64,000 nucleotides of DNA, from the NCBI RefSeq assembly GCF_029227915.1, contig NC_079879.1, forward strand, positions 15,750,001 through 15,814,000, read 5' to 3'. The notes under the pieces were generated by a model. It did no database searches. It saw only the letters and a list, made by a program, of their open reading frames with translations, and was not told the origin of the DNA. Positions 18,601-32,240 of this stretch are shown one piece after another (the first letter of the stretch is position 1; each line of letters starts with the position of its first letter). The translations under genes were made by a program, and so were the position numbers. The stretch is from Hydractinia symbiolongicarpus. Lineage: Eukaryota > Cnidaria > Hydrozoa > Anthoathecata > Hydractiniidae.

Positions 18601-21600
18601 CTAATAAAGGCCTCACACGTAAATCACGTGGTTTCACCTGCCTGCGCAGGTTACCTTTGGACTAATCGTTCCAATCCCAATGTGCTACAACGTCCCAAGT
18701 TGTTTTCATTAGCGCCGTTGCTTTACAACACTCTTAACTCCTGCACAGTCCTATAAAGGCTGTAATATGGCCTTTTGCAGTCTAATAAAGTCCTCACACG
18801 TAAATCACGCGGTTCCATTCGCCTGTGCAGGTTACCATTGGACTATTCCTTCCAGTCTCAATGCGCTGCAACGTCCCAAGTCGTTTTCATTGGCAAAGTT
18901 GCCTTAGAACACTCTTAAGTACGTGCAAAGTACTATAAAGTCTGTATTATAGCCTTTTGCAGTCTAATAAAGGCCTCACACGTAAATCACGTGGTTTCAC
19001 CTGTCTGCGCAGGTTACCATTGGCCTAGTCCTTCCAGCCTCAATGCGCTACAACGTCCCAAGTCGTTTTCATTAGTGCCGTTGCCTTACAACACTCTTAA
19101 CTTCGTGCACAGTGCTATAAAGTCTGTAATATGGTGTTTGCAGTCTAATAAAGGCCTCACACGTTAATCACGTGGTTCCATTTGCCTGTGCAGGTTACCA
19201 TTGGTCTATTCCTTCCAATCTCAATGCGCTACAACGTCCCAAGTCGTTTTCATTATCGCCGTTGCCTTACAACACTCTTAACTACCTGCACAGTCCTATA
19301 AAGTCTTTAATATGGTGTTTGCAGTCTAATAAAGGCTTCACACGTAAATCACGTGGTTTCACCTGCCTGCGCAGGTTACCTTTGGACTAATCGTTCCAAT
19401 CCCAATGTGCTACAACGTCCTAAGTCGTTTTCATTAGCGCTGTTGCTTTACAACACTCTTAACTACGTGCACAGGCCTATAAAGGCTGTAATATGGCCTT
19501 TTGCAGCCTAATAAAGGCCTCACACGTAAATCACGTGGTTTCACCTGTCTGCGCAGGTTACCATTGGCCTAGTCCTTCCAGTCTCAATGCGCTGCAACGT
19601 CCCAAGTCGTTTTCATTAGCGCCGTTGCCTTAGAACACTCTTAACTACGTGCACAGTCCTATAAAGGCTGTAATATGGCCTTTTGCAGTCTAATAAAGGC
19701 CTCACACGTAAATCACGCGGTTTCATTCGCCTGTGCAGGTTACCATTGGACTATTCCTTCCAGTCTCATTGCGCCACAACGTCCCAAGTCGTTTTCATTA
19801 GCGCCGTTGCCTTAGAACACTCTTAACTACGTGTACAGTCCTATAAAGGCTGTAATATGGCCCTTTGCAGTCTAATAAAGGCCTCACACGTAAATCACGT
19901 GGATCCATTTGCCTGTGCAGGTTACCATTGGACTATTCCTTCCAGTCTCAATGCGCTGCAACGTCCCAAGTCGTTTTCATTGGCGAAGTTGCCTTAGAAC
20001 ACTCTTAAGTACGTGCAAAGTCCTATAAAGTCTGTATTATAGCCTTTTGCAGTCTAATAAAGGCCTCACACGTAAATCACGTGGTTTCACCTGTCTGCGC
20101 AGGTTACCATTGGCCTAGTCCTTCCAGCCTCAATGCGCTACAACGTCCCAAGTCGTTTTCATTAGTGCCGTTGCCTTACAACACTCTTAACTTCGTGCAC
20201 AGTCCTATAAAGTCTGTAATATGGTGTTTGCAGTCTAATAAAGGCTTCACACGTAAATCACGTGGTTTCACCTGCCTGCGCAGGTTACCTTTGACTAATC
20301 GTTCCAGTCTCAATGTGCTACAACGTCCCAGGTCGTTTTCATTAGCGCCGTTGCTTTACAACACTCTTAACTACGTGCACAGGCCTATAAAGGGTGTAAT
20401 ATGGCCTTTTGCAGTCTAATAAAGGCCTCACACGTAAATCACGTGGTTTCACCTGTCTGCGCAGGTTACCATTGGCCTAGTCCTTCCAGCCTCAATGCGC
20501 TACAACGTCCCAAGTCGTTTTCATTAGTGCCGTTGCCTTACAACACTCTTAACTTCGTGCACAGTCCTATAAAGTCTGTAATATGGTGTTTGCAGTCTAA
20601 TAAAGGCTTCACACGTAAATCACGTGGTTTCACCTGCCTGCGCAGGTTACCTTTGACTAATCGTTCCAGTCTCAATGTGCTACAACGTCCCAGTTCGTTT
20701 TCATTAGCGCCGTTGCTTTACAACACTCTTAACTACGTGCACAGGCCTATAAAGGCTGTAATATGGCCTTTTGCAGTCTAATAAAGGCCTCACACGTAAA
20801 TCACGTGGTTTCACCTGTCTGCGCAGGTTACCATTGGCCTAGTCCTTCCAGTCTCAATGCGCTGCAACGTCCCAAGTCGTTTTCATTAGCGCCGTTGCCT
20901 TAGAACACTCTTAACTACGTGCACAGTCCTATAAAGGCTGTATTATGGCCTTTTGCAGTCTAACAAAGGCCTCACACGTTAATCACGTGGTTCTATTTGC
21001 CTGTGCAGGTTACCATTGGTCTATTCCTTCCAGTCTCAATGCGCTACAACGTCCCAAGTCGTTTTCATTATCGCCGTTGCCTTACAACACTCTTAACTAC
21101 CTGCACAGTCCTATAAAGGCTGTAATATGGCCTTTTGCAGTCTAATAAAGGCCTCACACGTAAATCACGCGGTTCCATTCGCCTGTGCATGTTACCATTG
21201 GCCTAGTCCTTCCAGCCTTAATGCGCTACAACGTCCCAAGTCGTTTTCATTATCGCCGTTGCCTTACAACACTCTTAACTACCTGCACAGTCCTATAAAG
21301 GCTGTAATATGGCCTTTTGCAGTCTAATAAAGGCCTCACACGTAAATCACGTGGTTCCATTTGCCTGTGCAGGTTACCTTTGGACTAATCGTTCCAATCC
21401 CAATGTGCTACAACGTCCCAAGTTGTTTTCATTAGCGCCGTTGCTTTACAACACTCTTAACTCCTGCACAGTCCTATAAAGGCTGTAATATGGCCTTTTG
21501 CAGTCTAATAAAGTCCTCACACGTAAATCACGCGGTTCCATTCGCCTGTGCAGGTTACCATTGGACTATTCCTTCCAGTCTCAATGCGCTGCAACGTCCC

Positions 21601-22779
21601 AAGTCGTTTTCATTGGCAAAGTTGCCTTAGAACACTCTTAAGTACGTGCAAAGTACTATAAAGTCTGTATTATAGCCTTTTGCAGTCTAATAAAGGCCTC
21701 ACACGTAAATCACGTGGTTTCACCTGTCTGCGCAGGTTACCATTGGCCTAGTCCTTCCAGCCTCAATGCGCTACAACGTCCCAAGTCGTTTTCATTAGTG
21801 CCGTTGCCTTACAACACTCTTAACTTCGTGCACAGTGCTATAAAGTCTGTAATATGGTGTTTGCAGTCTAATAAAGGCCTCACACGTTAATCACGTGGTT
21901 CCATTTGCCTGTGCAGGTTACCATTGGTCTATTCCTTCCAATCTCAATGCGCTACAACGTCCCAAGTCGTTTTCATTATCGCCGTTGCCTTACAACACTC
22001 TTAACTACCTGCACAGTCCTATAAAGTCTGTAATATGGTGTTTGCAGTCTAATAAAGGCTTCACACGTAAATCACGTGGTTTCACCTGCCTGCGCAGGTT
22101 ACCTTTGGACTAATCGTTCCAATCCCAATGTGCTACAACGTCCTAAGTCGTTTTCATTAGCGCTGTTGCTTTACAACACTCTTAACTACGTGCACAGGCC
22201 TATAAAGGCTGTTATATGGCCTTTTGCAGCCTAATAAAGGCCTCACACGTAAATCACGTGGTTTCACCTGTCTGCGCAGGTTACCATTGGCCTAGTCCTT
22301 CCAGTCTCAATGCGCTGCAACGTCCCAAGTCGTTTTCATTAGCGCCGTTGCCTTAGAACACTCTTAACTACGTGCACAGTCCTATAAAGGCTGTAATATG
22401 GCCTTTTGCAGTCTAATAAAGGCCTCACACGTAAATCACGCGGTTTCATTCGCCTGTGCAGGTTACCATTGGACTATTCCTTCCAGTCTCATTGCGCCAC
22501 AACGTCCCAAGTCGTTTTCATTAGCGCCGTTGCCTTAGAAAACTCTTAACTACGTGCACAGTCCTATAAAGGCTGTATTATGGCATTTTGCAGTCTAATG
22601 AAGGCCTCACACGTTAATCACGTGGTTCCATTTGCCTGTGCAGGTTACCATTGGACTATTCCTTCCAGTCTCAATGCGCTACAACGTCCCAAGTCGTTTT
22701 CATTATCGCCGTTCCCTTACAACACTCTTACTGCACAGTCCTATAAAGGCTGTAATATGGCCTTTTGCAGTCTAATAAA
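18601..22779 (+). repeat. Block paralogous to 33.8-38.4 kb (offset 15.07-15.62 kb)
   Basis: 18404/33655 differ by 15,251 bp; 19172/34242 and 20081/35151 by 15,070; 20945/36557 and 21127/36739 by 15,612; 21895/37512 and 22580/38197 by 15,617. Each step is a whole monomer or dimer gained or lost, except the last, which is a 5-bp insertion at about 37,200. Shared rare variants include GTCTTTAATATGG (19305 and 34375), GGGTGTAATATGG and CACAGTGCTATAAAG. Within the block, 19172 and 21895 are themselves 2,723 bp (15 monomers) apart and similar. Confidence 0.83.
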
Positions 22780-25275
22780 GTCCTGACACGTAAATCACGT
22801 GGCTTCACCGGTCTGCGCAGGTTACCATTGGCCTAGTCCTTCAAATCCCAATGTGCTACAACGTCCCAAGTCGTTTTCATTAGCGAAGTTGCCTTAGAAC
22901 ACTCTTTACTACGTCCACAGTCCTATAAAGGTTGTAATATGGCCTTTTGCAGTCTAATAAAAGCCGCACACGTAAATCACGTGGTTTCACCTGTCTGCGC
23001 AGGTTACCATTGGCCTAGTCCTTCCAGCCTCAATGCGCTACAACGTCCCAAGTCGTTTTCATTAGCGCCGTTGCTTTATAACACTCTTAACTACGTGCAC
23101 AGGCCTATAAAGGCTGTAATATGGCCTTTTGCAGTCTAATAAAGGCCTCACACGTTAATCACGTGGTTTCACCTGTCTGCGCAGGTTACCATTGGCCTAG
23201 TCCTTCCAGTCTCAATGCGCTGCAACGTCCCAAGTCGTTTTCATTAGCGCCGCTGCGTTAGAACACTCTTAACTACGTGCACAGTCCTATAAAGGCTGTA
23301 TTATGGCCTTTTGCAGTCTAATAAAGGCCTCACACGTTAATCACGTGGTTCCATTTGCCTTTGCAGGTTACCATTGGACTATTCCTTCCAGTCTCAATGC
23401 GCTGCAACGTCCCAAGTCGTTTTCATTGGCGAAGTTGCCTTAGAACACTCTTAAGTACGTGCAAAGTCCTATAAAGTCTGTATTATAGCCTTTTGCAGTC
23501 TAATAAAGGCCTCACACGTAAATCACGTGGTTCACATGCCTGCGCAGGTTACCTTTGGACTAATTGTTCCACTCTCAATGTGCTACAACGTCCCAAGTCG
23601 TTTTCATTAGCGCCGCTGCTTTACAACACTCTTAACTCCTGCACAGTCCTATAAAGGCTGTAATATGGCCTTTTGCAGTCTAATAAAGTCCTCACACGTA
23701 AATCACGTGGCTTCACCGGTCTGTGCAGGTTACCATTGGCCTAGTCCTTCAAATCCCAATGTGCTACAACGTCCCAAGTCGTTTTCATTAGCGAAGTTGC
23801 CTTAGAACATTCTTTACTACGTCCACAGTCCTATAAAGGTTGTAATATGGCGTTTTGCAGTCTAATAAAAGCCGCACACGTAAATCACGTGGTTTCACCT
23901 GTCTGCGCAGGTTACCATTGGCCTAGTCCTTCCAGCCTCAACGCGCTACAACGTCCCAAGTCGTTTTCATTAGCGCCGTTGCTTTACAACACTCTTAACT
24001 ACGTGCACAGGCCTATAAAGGCTGTAATATGGCCTTTTGCAGTCTAATAAAGGCCTCACACGTTAATCACGTGGTTCTATTTGCCTGTGCAGGTTACCAT
24101 TGGTCTATTCCTTCCAGTCTCAATGCGCTACAACGTCCCAAGTCGTTTTCATTATCACCGTTGCCTTACAACACTCTTAACTACCTGCACAGTCCTATAA
24201 AGTCTGTAATATGGTGTTTGCAGTCTAATAAAGCCTTCACACGTAAATCACGTGGTTTCACCTGCCTGCGCAGGTTACCTTTGGACTAATCGTTCCAATC
24301 CCAATGTGCTACAACGTCCCAAGTCGTTTTCATTAGCGCCGTTGCTTTACAACACTCTTAACTACGTGCACATGCCTATAAAGGCTGTAATATGGCCTTT
24401 TGCAGTCTAATAAAGCCCTCACACGTAAATCACGCGGTTCCATTCGCCTGTGCAGGTTACCATTGGACTATTCCTTCCAGTCTCATTGCACCACAACGTC
24501 CCAAGTCGTTTTTATTAGCGCCGTTGCCTTAGAACACTCTTAACTACGTGCACAGTCCTATAAAGGCTGTAATATGGCCTTTTGCAGTCTAATAAAGACC
24601 TCACACATAAATCACGTGGTTTCACCTGTCTGTGCAGGTTACCATTGGCCTAGTCCTTCCAGTCTCAATGCGCTGCAACGTCCCAAGTCGTTTTCATTAG
24701 CGCTGTTGCCTTAGAACACTCTTTACTACGTGCACAGTCCTATAAAGGCTGTAATATGGCCTTTTGCAGTCTAATAAAGGCCTCACACGTAAATCACGCG
24801 GTTTCATTCGCCTGTGCAGGTTACCATTGGACTATTCCTTCCAGTCTCATTGCGCCACAACGTCCCAAGTCGTTTTCATTAGCGCCGTTGCCTTAGAACA
24901 CTCTTAACTACGTGTACAGTCCTATAAAGGCTGTAATATGGCCCTTTGCAGTCTAATAAAGTCCTCACACGTAAATCACGCGGTTCCATTCGCCTGTGCA
25001 GGTTACCATTGGACTATTCCTTCCAGTCTCAATGCGCTGCAACGTCCCAAGTCGTTTTCATTGGCAAAGTTGCCTTAGAACACTCTTAAGTACGTGCAAA
25101 GTACTATAAAGTCTGTATTATAGACTTTTGCAGTCTAATAAAGGCCTCACACGTAAATCACGTGGTTTCACCTGTCTGCGCAGGTTACCATTGGCCTAGT
25201 CCTTCCAGCCTCAATGCGCTACAACGTCCCAAGTCGTTTTCATTAGTGCCGTTGCCTTACAACACTCTTAACTTC
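22780..25275 (+). repeat. Module with further copies at 42.0 and 48.4 kb
   Basis: The match to 42030-44525 is at exactly 19,250 bp and to 48381-50876 at exactly 25,601 bp; the difference, 6,351 bp, is the period of the later large tandem duplication. All three copies share GGCGTTTTGCAG (23850), TCAACGCGC (23938), AAAGCCCTCACACG (24414) and CACACATAAATC (24603). This copy keeps TTTGCAGTCT at 24581, where both others have TTTGTTGTCT. Private changes here include AAGCCTTCACACG (about 24234) and ATAGACTTTTGC (about 25122). Confidence 0.86.
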
Positions 25276-27189
25276 GTGCACAGTGCTATAAAGTCTGTAA
25301 TATGGTGTTTGCAGTCTAATAAAGGCCTCACACGTTAATCACGTGGTTCCATTTGCCTGTGCAGGTTACCATTGGTCTATTCCTTCCAATCTCAATGCGC
25401 TACAACGTCCCAAGTCGTTTTCATTATCGCCGTTGCCTTACAACACTCTTAACTACGTGCACAGGCCTATAAAGGCTGTAATATGGCCTTTTGCAGCCTA
25501 ATAAAGGCCTCACACGTAAATCACGTGGTTTCACCTGTCTGCGCAGGTTACCATTGGCCTAGTCCTTCCAGTCTCAATGCGCTGCAACGTCCCAAGTCGT
25601 TTTCATTAGCGCCGTTGCCTTAGAACACTCTTAACTACGTGCACAGTCCTATAAAGGCTGTAATATGGCCTTTTGCAGTCTAATAAAGGCCTCACACGTA
25701 AATCACGCGGTTTCATTCGCCTGTGCAGGTTATCATTGGACTATTCCTTCCAGTCTCATTGCGCCACAACGTCCCAAGTCGTTTTCATTAGCGCCGTTGC
25801 CTTAGAAAACTCTTAACTACGTGCACAGTCCTATAAAGGCTGTATTATGGCATTTTGCAGTCTAATGAAGGCCTCACACGTTAATCACGTGGTTCCATTT
25901 GCCTGTGCAGGTTACCATTGGACTATTCCTTCCAGTCTCAATGCGCTACAACGTCCCAAGTCGTTTTCATTATCGCCGTTCCCTTACAACACTCTTACTG
26001 CACAGTCCTATAAAGGCTGTAATATGGCCTTTTGCAGTCTAATAAAGTCCTGACACGTAAATCACGTGGCTTCACCGGTCTGCGCAGGTTACCATTGGCC
26101 TAGTCCTTCAAATCCCAATGTGCTACAACGTCCCAAGTCGTTTTCATTAGCGAAGTTGCCTTAGAACACTCTTTACTACGTCCACAGTCCTATAAAGGTT
26201 GTAATATGGCCTTTTGCAGTCTAATAAAAGCCGCACACGTAAATCACGTGGTTTCACCTGTCTGCGCAGGTTACCATTGGCCTAGTCCAATCTCAATGCG
26301 CTACAACGTCCCAAGTCGTTTTCATTATCGCCGTTGCCTTACAACACTCTTAACTACGTGCACAGGCCTATAAAGGCTGTAATATGGCCTTTTGCAGCCT
26401 AATAAAGGCCTCACACGTAAATCACGTGGTTTCACCTGTCTGCGCAGGTTACCATTGGCCTAGTCCTTCCAGTCTCAATGCGCTGCAACGTCCCAAGTCG
26501 TTTTCATTAGCGCCGTTGCCTTAGAACACTCTTAACTACGTGCACAGTCCTATAAAGGCTGTAATATGGCCTTTTGCAGTCTAATAAAGGCCTCACACGT
26601 AAATCACGCGGTTTCATTCGCCTGTGCAGGTTACCATTGGACTATTCCTTCCAGTCTCATTGCGCCACAACGTCCCAAGTCGTTTTCATTAGCGCCGTTG
26701 CCTTAGGAAACTCTTAACTACGTGCACAGTCCTATAAAGGCTGTATTATGGCATTTTGCAGTCTAATGAAGGCCTCACACGTTAATCACGTGGTTCCATT
26801 TGCCTGTGCAGGTTACCATTGGACTATTCCTTCCAGTCTCAATGCGCTACAACGTCCCAAGTCGTTTTCATTATCGCCGTTCCCTTACAACACTCTTACT
26901 GCACAGTCCTATAAAGGCTGTAATATGGCCTTTTGCAGTCTAATAAAGTCCTGACACGTAAATCACGTGGCTTCACCGGTCTGCGCAGGTTACCATTGGC
27001 GTAGTCCTTCAAATCCCAATGTGCTACAACGTCCCAAGTCGTTTTCATTAGCGAAGTTGCCTTAGAACACTCTTTACTACGTCCACAGTCCTATAAAGGT
27101 TGTAATATGGCCTTTTGCAGTCTAATAAAAGCCGCACACGTAAATCACGTGGTTTCACCTGTCTGCGCAGGTTACCATTGGCCTAGTCC
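25276..27189 (+). repeat. 5-monomer (901-bp) tandem pair
   Basis: 25388-26288 and 26289-27189 are adjacent copies at an exact 901-bp offset (for example 25847/26748). The join, CCTAGTCC|AATCTCAATG at 26281-26298, fuses the start of an H-type CCTAGTCCTTCC segment to the end of a CCTTCCAATCTCAATG segment, leaving that unit 4 bases short. Shared features are GCAGCCTAATAAAGG, GGCATTTTGCAG, TAATGAAGG and ACTCTTACTGCACAG. The whole arrangement is present again near 51.0-52.8 kb at 25,601 bp. Confidence 0.87.
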
Positions 27190-27310
27190 TTCCAGCCTCA
27201 ATGCGCTACAACGTCCCAAGTCGTTTTCATTAGCGCCGTTGCTTTATAACACTCTTAACTACGTGCACAGGCCTATAAAGGCTGTAATATGGCCTTTTGC
27301 AGTCTAATAA

Positions 27311-29130
27311 AGGCCTCACACGTTAATCACGTGGTTTCACCTGTCTGCGCAGGTTACCATTGGCCTAGTCCTTCCAGTCTCAATGCGCTGCAACGTCCCA
27401 AGTCGTTTTCATTAGCGCCGCTGCCTTAGAACACTCTTAACTACGTGCACAGTCCTATAAAGGCTGTAATATGGCCTTTTAAAGTCTAATAAAGACCTCA
27501 CACGTAAATCACGTGGTTCCATTTGCCTGTGCAGGTTACTATTGGTCTATTCCTTCCAGTCTCAATGCGCTACAACGTCCCAAGTCGTTTTCATTATCGC
27601 TGTTGCCTTACAACACTCTTAACTACCTGCACAGTCCTATAAAGTGCTATGTAATATGGTGTTTGCAGTCTAATAAAGGCTTCACACGTAAATCACGTGG
27701 TTTCACCTGCCTGCGCAGGTTACCTTTGGACTAATCGTTCCAATCCCAATGTGCTACGACGTCTCAAGTCGTTTTCTTTAGCGCCGTTGCTTTACAACAC
27801 TCTTAACTACGTGCACAGGCCTATAAAGGCTGTAATATGGCCTTTTGCAGTCTAATAAAGGCCTCACACGTAAATCACGTGGTTTCACCTGACTGCGCAG
27901 GTTACCATTGGCCTAGTCCTTCCAGTCTCAATGCGCTGCAACGTTCCAAGTCGTTTTCATTAGCGCCGTTGCCTTAGAACACTCTTAACTACGTGCACAG
28001 TCCTATAAAGGCTGTATTATGGCCTTTTGCAGTCTAATAAAGGCCTCACACGTTAATCACGTGGTTCCATTTGCCTGTGCAGGTTACCATTGGTGTATTC
28101 CTTCCAGTCTCAATGCGCTACAACGTCCCAAGTTGTTTTCATTATCGCCGTTGCCTTACAACACTCTTAACTACGTGCACAGTCCTATAAAGGCTGTATT
28201 ATGGCCTTTTGCAGTCTAATAAAGGCCTCACACGTTAATCACGTGGTTTCACCTGTCTGCGCAGGTTACCATTGGCCTAGTCCTTCCAGTCTCAATGCGC
28301 TGCAACGTCCCAAGTCGTTTTCATTAGCGCCGCTGCCTTAGAACACTCTTAACTACGTGCACAGTCCTATAAAGGCTGTAATATGGCCTTTTAAAGTCTA
28401 ATAAAGACCTCACACGTAAATCACGTGGTTCCATTTGCCTGTGCAGGTTACTATTGGTCTATTCCTTCCAGTCTCAATGCGCTACAACGTCCCAAGTCGT
28501 TTTCATTATCGCTGTTGCCTTACAACACTCTTAACTACCTGCACAGTCCTATAAAGTGCTATGTAATATGGTGTTTGCAGTCTAATAAAGGCTTCACACG
28601 TAAATCACGTGGTTTCACCTGCCTGCGCAGGTTACCTTTGGACTAATCGTTCCAATCCCAATGTGCTACGACGTCTCAAGTCGTTTTCTTTAGCGCCGTT
28701 GCTTTACAACACTCTTAACTACGTGCACAGGCCTATAAAGGCTGTAATATGGCCTTTTGCAGTCTAATAAAGGCCTCACACGTAAATCACGTGGTTTCAC
28801 CTGACTGCGCAGGTTACCATTGGCCTAGTCCTTCCAGTCTCAATGCGCTGCAACGTTCCAAGTCGTTTTCATTAGCGCCGTTGCCTTAGAACACTCTTAA
28901 CTACGTGCACAGTCCTATAAAGGCTGTATTATGGCCTTTTGCAGTCTAATAAAGGCCTCACACGTTAATCACGTGGTTCCATTTGCCTGTGCAGGTTACC
29001 ATTGGTGTATTCCTTCCAGTCTCAATGCGCTACAACGTCCCAAGTTGTTTTCATTATCGCCGTTGCCTTACAACACTCTTAACTACGTGCACAGTCCTAT
29101 AAAGGCTGTATTATGGCCTTTTGCAGTCTA
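27311..29130 (+). repeat. 5-monomer (912-bp) tandem pair
   Basis: About 27,311-28,220 and 28,221-29,130 are copies at 912 bp (27513/28425, 28019/28931). Both contain GGCCTTTTAAAGTCTAAT, CTACGACGTCTCAAG, TTTTCTTTAGCG, CCTGACTGCGC, ACGTTCCAAG and GGTGTATTCC. The extra length relative to other 5-mers comes from AAAGTGCTATGTAATATGG, three bases longer than AAAGTCTGTAATATGG. The related region at about 53.0-53.8 kb has only one copy, which changes the long-range offset from 25,601 to 24,689 bp. Confidence 0.87.
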
Positions 29131-32100
29131 ATAAAGGCCTCACACGTTAATCACGTGGTTCTATTTGCCTGTGCAGGTTACCATTGGTCTATTCCTTCCA
29201 GTCTCAATGCGCTACAACGTCCCAAGTCGTTTTCATTATCACCGTTGCCTTACAACACTCTTAACTACCTGCACAGTCCTATAAAGTCTGCAATATGGTG
29301 TTTGCAGTCTAATAAAGGCGTCACACGTAAATCACGTGGTTTCACCTGCCTGCGCAGGTTACCTTTGGACTAATAGTTCCAATCCCAATGTGCTACAACG
29401 TCCCAAGTCGTTTTCATTAGCGCCGTTGCTTTACAACACTCTTAACTACGTGCACAGGCCTATAAAGGCTGTAATATGGCCTTTTGCAGTCTAATAAAGA
29501 CCTCACACGTAAATCACGTGGTTCCATTTGCCTTTGCAGGTTACCATTGGACTATTCCTTCCAGTCTCAATGCGCTGCAACGTCCCAAGTCGTTTTCATT
29601 GGCGAAGTTGCCTTAGAACACTCTTAAGTACGTGCAAAGTCCTATAAAGTCTGTATTATAGCCTTTTGCAGTCTAATAAAGGCCTCACACGTAAATCACG
29701 TGGTTCACATGCCTGCGCAGGTTACCTTTGGACTAATTGTTCCACTCTCAATGTGCTACAACGTCCCAAGTCGTTTTCATTAGCGCCGCTGCTTTACAAC
29801 ACTCTTAACTCCTGCACAGTCCTATAAAGGCTGTAATATGGCCTTTTGCAGTCTAATAAAGTTCTCACACGTAAATCACGTGGCTTCACCGGTCTGCGCA
29901 GGTTACCATTGGCCTAGTCCTTCAAATCCCAATGTGCTACAACGTCCCAAGTCGTTTTCATTAGCGAAGTTGCCTTAGAACATTCTTTACTACGTCCACA
30001 GTCCTATAAAGGTTGTAATATGGCCTTTTGCAGGCTAATAAAAGCCGCACACGTAAATCACGTGGTTTCACCTGTCTGCGCAGGTTACCATTGGCCTAGT
30101 CCTTCCAGTCTCAATGCGCTGCAACGTCCCAAGTCGTTTTCATTAGCGCCGCTGCCTTAGAACACTCTTAACTACGTGCACAGTCCTATAAAGGCTGTAA
30201 TATGGCCTTTTAAAGTCTAATAAAGACCTCACACGTAAATCACGTGGTTCCATTTGCCTGTGCAGGTTACTATTGGTCTATTCCTTCCAGTCTCAATGCG
30301 CTACAACGTCCCAAGTCGTTTTCATTATCGCTGTTGCCTTACAACACTCTTAACTACCTGCACAGTCCTATAAAGTGCTATGTAATATGGTGTTTGCAGT
30401 CTAATAAAGGCCTCACACGTAAATCACGCGGTTCCATTCGCCTGTGCAGGTTACCATTGGACTATTCCTTCCAGTTTCATTGCACCACAACGTCCCAAGT
30501 CGTTTTTATTAGCGCCGTTGCCTTAGAACACTCTTAACTACGTGCACAGTCCTATAAAGGCTGTAATATGGCCTTTTGCAGTCTAATAAAAGGCCTCACA
30601 CGTAAATCACGCGGTTCCATTCGCCTGTGCAGGTTACCATTGGACTATTCCTTCCAGTCTCATTGCACCACAACGTCCCAAGTCGTTTTTATTAGCGCCG
30701 TTGCCTTAGAACACTCTTAACTACGTGCACAGTCCTATAAAGGCTGTAATATGGCCTTTTGCAGTCTAATAAAGACCTCACACGTAAATCACGTGGTTCC
30801 ATTTGCCTGTGCAGGTTACCATTGGACTATTCCTTCCAGTCTCAATGCGCTGCAACGTCCCAAGTCGTTTTCATTGGCGAAGTTGCCTTAGAACACTCTT
30901 AAGTACGTGCAAAGTCCTATAAAGTCTGTATTATAGCCTTTTGCAGTCTAATAAAGGCCTCACACGTAAATCACGTGGTTTCACCTGTCTGCGCAGGTTA
31001 CCATTGGCCTAGTCCTTCCAGCCTCAATGCGCTACAACGTCCCAAGTCGTTTTCATTAGTGCCGTTGCCTTACAACACTCTTAACTTCATGCACAGTCCT
31101 ATAAAGTCTGTAATATGGTGTTTGCAGTCTAATAAAGGCCTCACACGTTAATCACGTGGTTCCATTTGCCTGTGCAGGTTACCATTGGTGTATTCCTTCC
31201 AGTCTCAATGCGCTACAACGTCCCAAGTTGTTTTCATTATCGCCGTTGCCTTACAACACTCTTAACTACGTGCACAGTCCTATAAAGGCTGTATTATGGC
31301 CTTTTGCAGTCTAATAAAGGCCTCACACGTTAATCACGTAGTTCTATTTGCCTGTGCAGGTTACCATTGGTCTATTCCTTCCAGTCTCAATGCGCTACAA
31401 CGTCCCAAGTCGTTTTCATTATCACCGTTGCCTTACAACACTCTTAACTACCTGCACAGTCCTATAAAGTCTGCAATATGGTGTTTGCAGTCTAATAAAG
31501 GCGTCACACGTAAATCATGTGGTTTCACCTGCCTGCACAGGTTACCTTTGGATTAATAGTTCCAATCCCAATGTGCTACAACGTCCCAAGTCGTTTTCAT
31601 TAGCGCCGTTGCTTTACAACACTCTTAACTACGTGCACAGGCCTATAAAGGCTGTAATATGGCCTTTTGCAGTCTAATAAAGACCTCACACGTAAATCAC
31701 GTGGTTCCATTTGCCTTTGCAGGTTACCATTGGACTAATACTTCCAGTCTCAATGCGCTGCAACGTCCCAAGTCGTTTTCATTGGCGAAGTTGCCTTAGA
31801 ACACTCTTAAGTACGTGCAAAGTCCTATAAAGTCTGTATTATAGCCTTTTGCAGTCTAATAAAGGCCTCACACGTAAATCACGTGGTTCACATGCCTGCG
31901 CAGGTTACCTTTGGACTAATTGTTCCACTCTCAATGTGCTACAACGTCCCAAATCGTTTTCATTAGCGCCGCTGCTTTACAACACTCTTAACTCCTGCAC
32001 AGTCCTATAAAGACTGTAATATGGCCTTTTGCAGTCTAATAAAGTCCTCACACGTAAATCACGTGGCTTCACCGGTCTGCGCAGGTTACCATTGGCCTAG

Positions 32101-32240
32101 TCCTTCAAATCCCAATGTGCTACAACGTCCCAAGTCGTTTTCATTAGCAAAGTTGCCTTAGAACATTCTTTACTACGTCCACAGTCCTATAAAGGTTGTA
32201 ATATGGCCTTTTGCAGTCTAATAAAAGCCGCACACGTAAA
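29131..32240 (+). repeat. 12-monomer-spaced (2,183-bp) repeat
   Basis: 29113 to about 30060 recurs at 31296 to about 32240, offset 2,183 bp (29113/31296, 30020/32203). Both have GTCTGCAATATGG, GGCGTCACACG, AATAGTTCC and a following F-G-H run. The right copy adds AATCATGTGG and GGATTAATAG. Between them lie an H-to-TTTTAAAGTC junction (about 30,090-30,210), the three-base-longer AAAGTGCTATG unit at 30372, and a doubled CATTGCACCAC / GTTTTTATTAGC unit whose second copy has an extra A (AATAAAAGGCC, about 30586). Confidence 0.8.

Noticed and set aside
26281-26298. Insertion or transposon footprint at the short monomer
   Set aside because: There is no target-site duplication or foreign sequence. 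The junction is fully explained by fusion of two existing monomer types.
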